From the NCBI GenBank assembly GCA_013298045.1, contig JAAFJI010000004.1, positions 404 through 37,260 on the forward strand: a stretch of 36,857 bases of DNA, given 5' to 3'. Position 1 is the stretch's first letter; every line of letters begins with the position of its first letter. Below the pieces are notes generated by a model that was given only the letters and a program-made list of their open reading frames with translations, searched no databases and was not told where the DNA came from. Shown in pieces: positions 35,415 through 36,857 of the stretch. Position numbers and translations under genes: made by a program. This stretch comes from Betaproteobacteria bacterium (GTDB taxonomy: Bacteria; Pseudomonadota; Gammaproteobacteria; Burkholderiales; Casimicrobiaceae).

Positions 35415-35698
35415 GCTTGGAAATCATGCAGATGCTGAGCAATTGCGCGGTTGGCTGAGTCGAAATTCTACATTTAACTTTTTATTGTATCGCCAAATAA
35501 AATTTCAGCTTGAGCTGAATAATATTCAAAGTAAAGAATTAAAATAAATATAGAAAATTGCTTATTTTATAAGGCTTAGGTTTTTAGAGTTATATTTAGA
35601 CAGCACGAAGCACAACTGTACGTCGATCACGCCCTTGTTTCGAGGCGATACGAAGCAAAATACCAACGAAGTTCATCGCTCGAAACAATTCACATTCC

Positions 35699-36475
35699 AT
35701 GCAATACGTCTCTGCTCAGCATCAAGTGGTCGCCTTCGATGGACCGGACGCCCTTGCGTTCTTGCAATCGCAACTCACCAACGACGTTGCTGCGCTCGCC
35801 ATCGGCGCTTGGCAATGGCAAGGCTATTGCAACGCGAAAGGGCGGCTGCATGCGACTTTCGCCCTGGTGCGAAGCGACGACAATCGCTTCCTTGCCATCG
35901 TTCATCAATCGACCGCCGCGTTTTTGGTGAAGCGGCTCACGATGTTTCGCCTGCGCTCGAAGCTCACGATCGAAGTCGAGAAGAACGTCTCGGTACAGCA
36001 CCATTTCTCGCCACCGAGCACAGAGCGCGATACGCTTGCGACGCTTTCCCTCGGGCACGGTCGTTGGGTCACAATCGAAACGCTCGATCAGTTACAGCAT
36101 ACAAGCGCTTTGCCCGATGAAATAATTCGTTGGGAGACAATCGGCGCTGAGGCGATGCAGCCCGAAATTCTTGCTGAAACTAACGAAAAATTTGTCCCTC
36201 AGATGCTGGGTTGGGACGTGGTTACACCGGGTGGCGGTGTTAGCTTCTCGAAGGGTTGTTACCCCGGGCAGGAGGTTGTTGCCCGGGCGCACTATCGCGG
36301 CGCGGTCAAGCGGGAGCTCGTCCGGGTGACCCTTCCGGAGATGCCTGCCTGCGCACCCGGGGCGGAAATCGAGCGCAGTGACGGCAGCGTGATTGAAATT
36401 GTCAACGCGGTTCGCGCACCGGCTGGGTGGCTCGCGCTGGCGGTCGCGCCAATTGCGCTTGCGACAGCGCTCTGA
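35699..36475 (+). CDS. ygfZ: YgfZ/GcvT-domain folate-binding protein
   Basis: FLQSQLTNDVAAL...GYCNAKGRLHATF...VSFSKGCYPGQEVVARAHYRGAVKREL (KGCYxGQE motif). Confidence 0.9.
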   Translation: MQYVSAQHQVVAFDGPDALAFLQSQLTNDVAALAIGAWQWQGYCNAKGRLHATFALVRSDDNRFLAIVHQSTAAFLVKRLTMFRLRSKLTIEVEKNVSVQHHFSPPSTERDTLATLSLGHGRWVTIETLDQLQHTSALPDEIIRWETIGAEAMQPEILAETNEKFVPQMLGWDVVTPGGGVSFSKGCYPGQEVVARAHYRGAVKRELVRVTLPEMPACAPGAEIERSDGSVIEIVNAVRAPAGWLALAVAPIALATAL

Positions 36476-36694
36476 ACTGGGCCGCAGCGAATCCGCCCAC
36501 CGCTACTAAGAACCGCCCGGCGACCCGACCGCCCGAGGCAATAGCGTTGTAGACGCACCACAGCGCGCGGTCGCAGCGTCCTCGGATGATCGCGAAACGC
36601 GCCCAAGGGTGTCAGAATCGCGCTTCATGACGAAAACACAAGAATCGTCCGAGGTTGCCGGGAATAGCCGCCTCGCTCGATTTCGGGGAAGAAG

Positions 36695-36857
36695 TTGACT
36701 GTCCACGTTCCGGTTCTAAGCGGTTTCCTGGTGAGCCTTTGCGTCGCTGGTCTCTTGGTCGCGACACGACGCAAGCACACGCCGTGGACAGCCGATCATC
36801 CGAGCTCGGGGCCGCAAAAACTTCATGATCGCCCCATCCCGCGCGTTGGAGGGGTTG
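36695..36857 (+). CDS. MraY/WecA-like glycosyltransferase, N-terminal part, truncated by window edge
   Basis: Own translation from TTG at 36695: (M)TVHVPVLSGFLVSLCVAGLLVATRRKHTPWTADHPSSGPQKLHDRPIPRVGGV; hydrophobic helix followed by KLHDRPIPRVGGV; preceded by GGGGAAG. Not in the ORF track. Confidence 0.7.
   Translation, partial: MTVHVPVLSGFLVSLCVAGLLVATRRKHTPWTADHPSSGPQKLHDRPIPRVGGV

Noticed and set aside
1-36857. CRISPR arrays, tRNA or rRNA genes, prophage or defence islands
   Set aside because: No regularly spaced repeats, cloverleaf-like sequences or recognisable phage/defence genes were found on reading; a formal tool search was not possible.

Overview
This 36.9 kb window looks like chromosomal DNA from a betaproteobacterium-like genome (inferred from gene content and order only). 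The right half is a nearly unbroken minus-strand housekeeping run: rpsB-tsf-pyrH-frr-uppS-cdsA-dxr-rseP-bamA-skp-lpxD-fabZ-lpxA-lpxB-rnhB, followed by tyrA and aroA. To its left lie a cytochrome b561/YceI/YceI cluster, a DUF4874/DUF4832-like exoprotein, a DJ-1/PfpI protein, an AAC(6')-Ib-like acetyltransferase, a DUF1801 protein, a very large transglutaminase/DUF2126 protein, a frameshifted cupredoxin gene, a degraded IS3-family element inside a DUF4386 gene, a LuxR-type regulator, a delta-60-repeat exoprotein and asd. Partial petA (left edge) and a partial MraY/WecA-type glycosyltransferase (right edge) are readable but absent from the ORF track. No CRISPR, tRNA or rRNA was seen. Main items for follow-up: (i) a ~55-64 aa dockerin-like module shared by three otherwise unrelated secreted proteins; (ii) a chromosomal protein strikingly similar to the clinical AAC(6')-Ib enzyme; (iii) a ~130-nt imperfect inverted repeat starting at the tsf stop codon, followed by a UUCG-loop terminator before pyrH; (iv) an IS3 element with a 4-bp target duplication that carries a nonsense mutation, a ~59-bp hairpin-containing insertion at the catalytic DDE region and a 36-bp perfect loopless palindrome; (v) a candidate rpsB leader with pseudoknot potential. 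I did not identify a clear new multigene defence or biosynthetic system.
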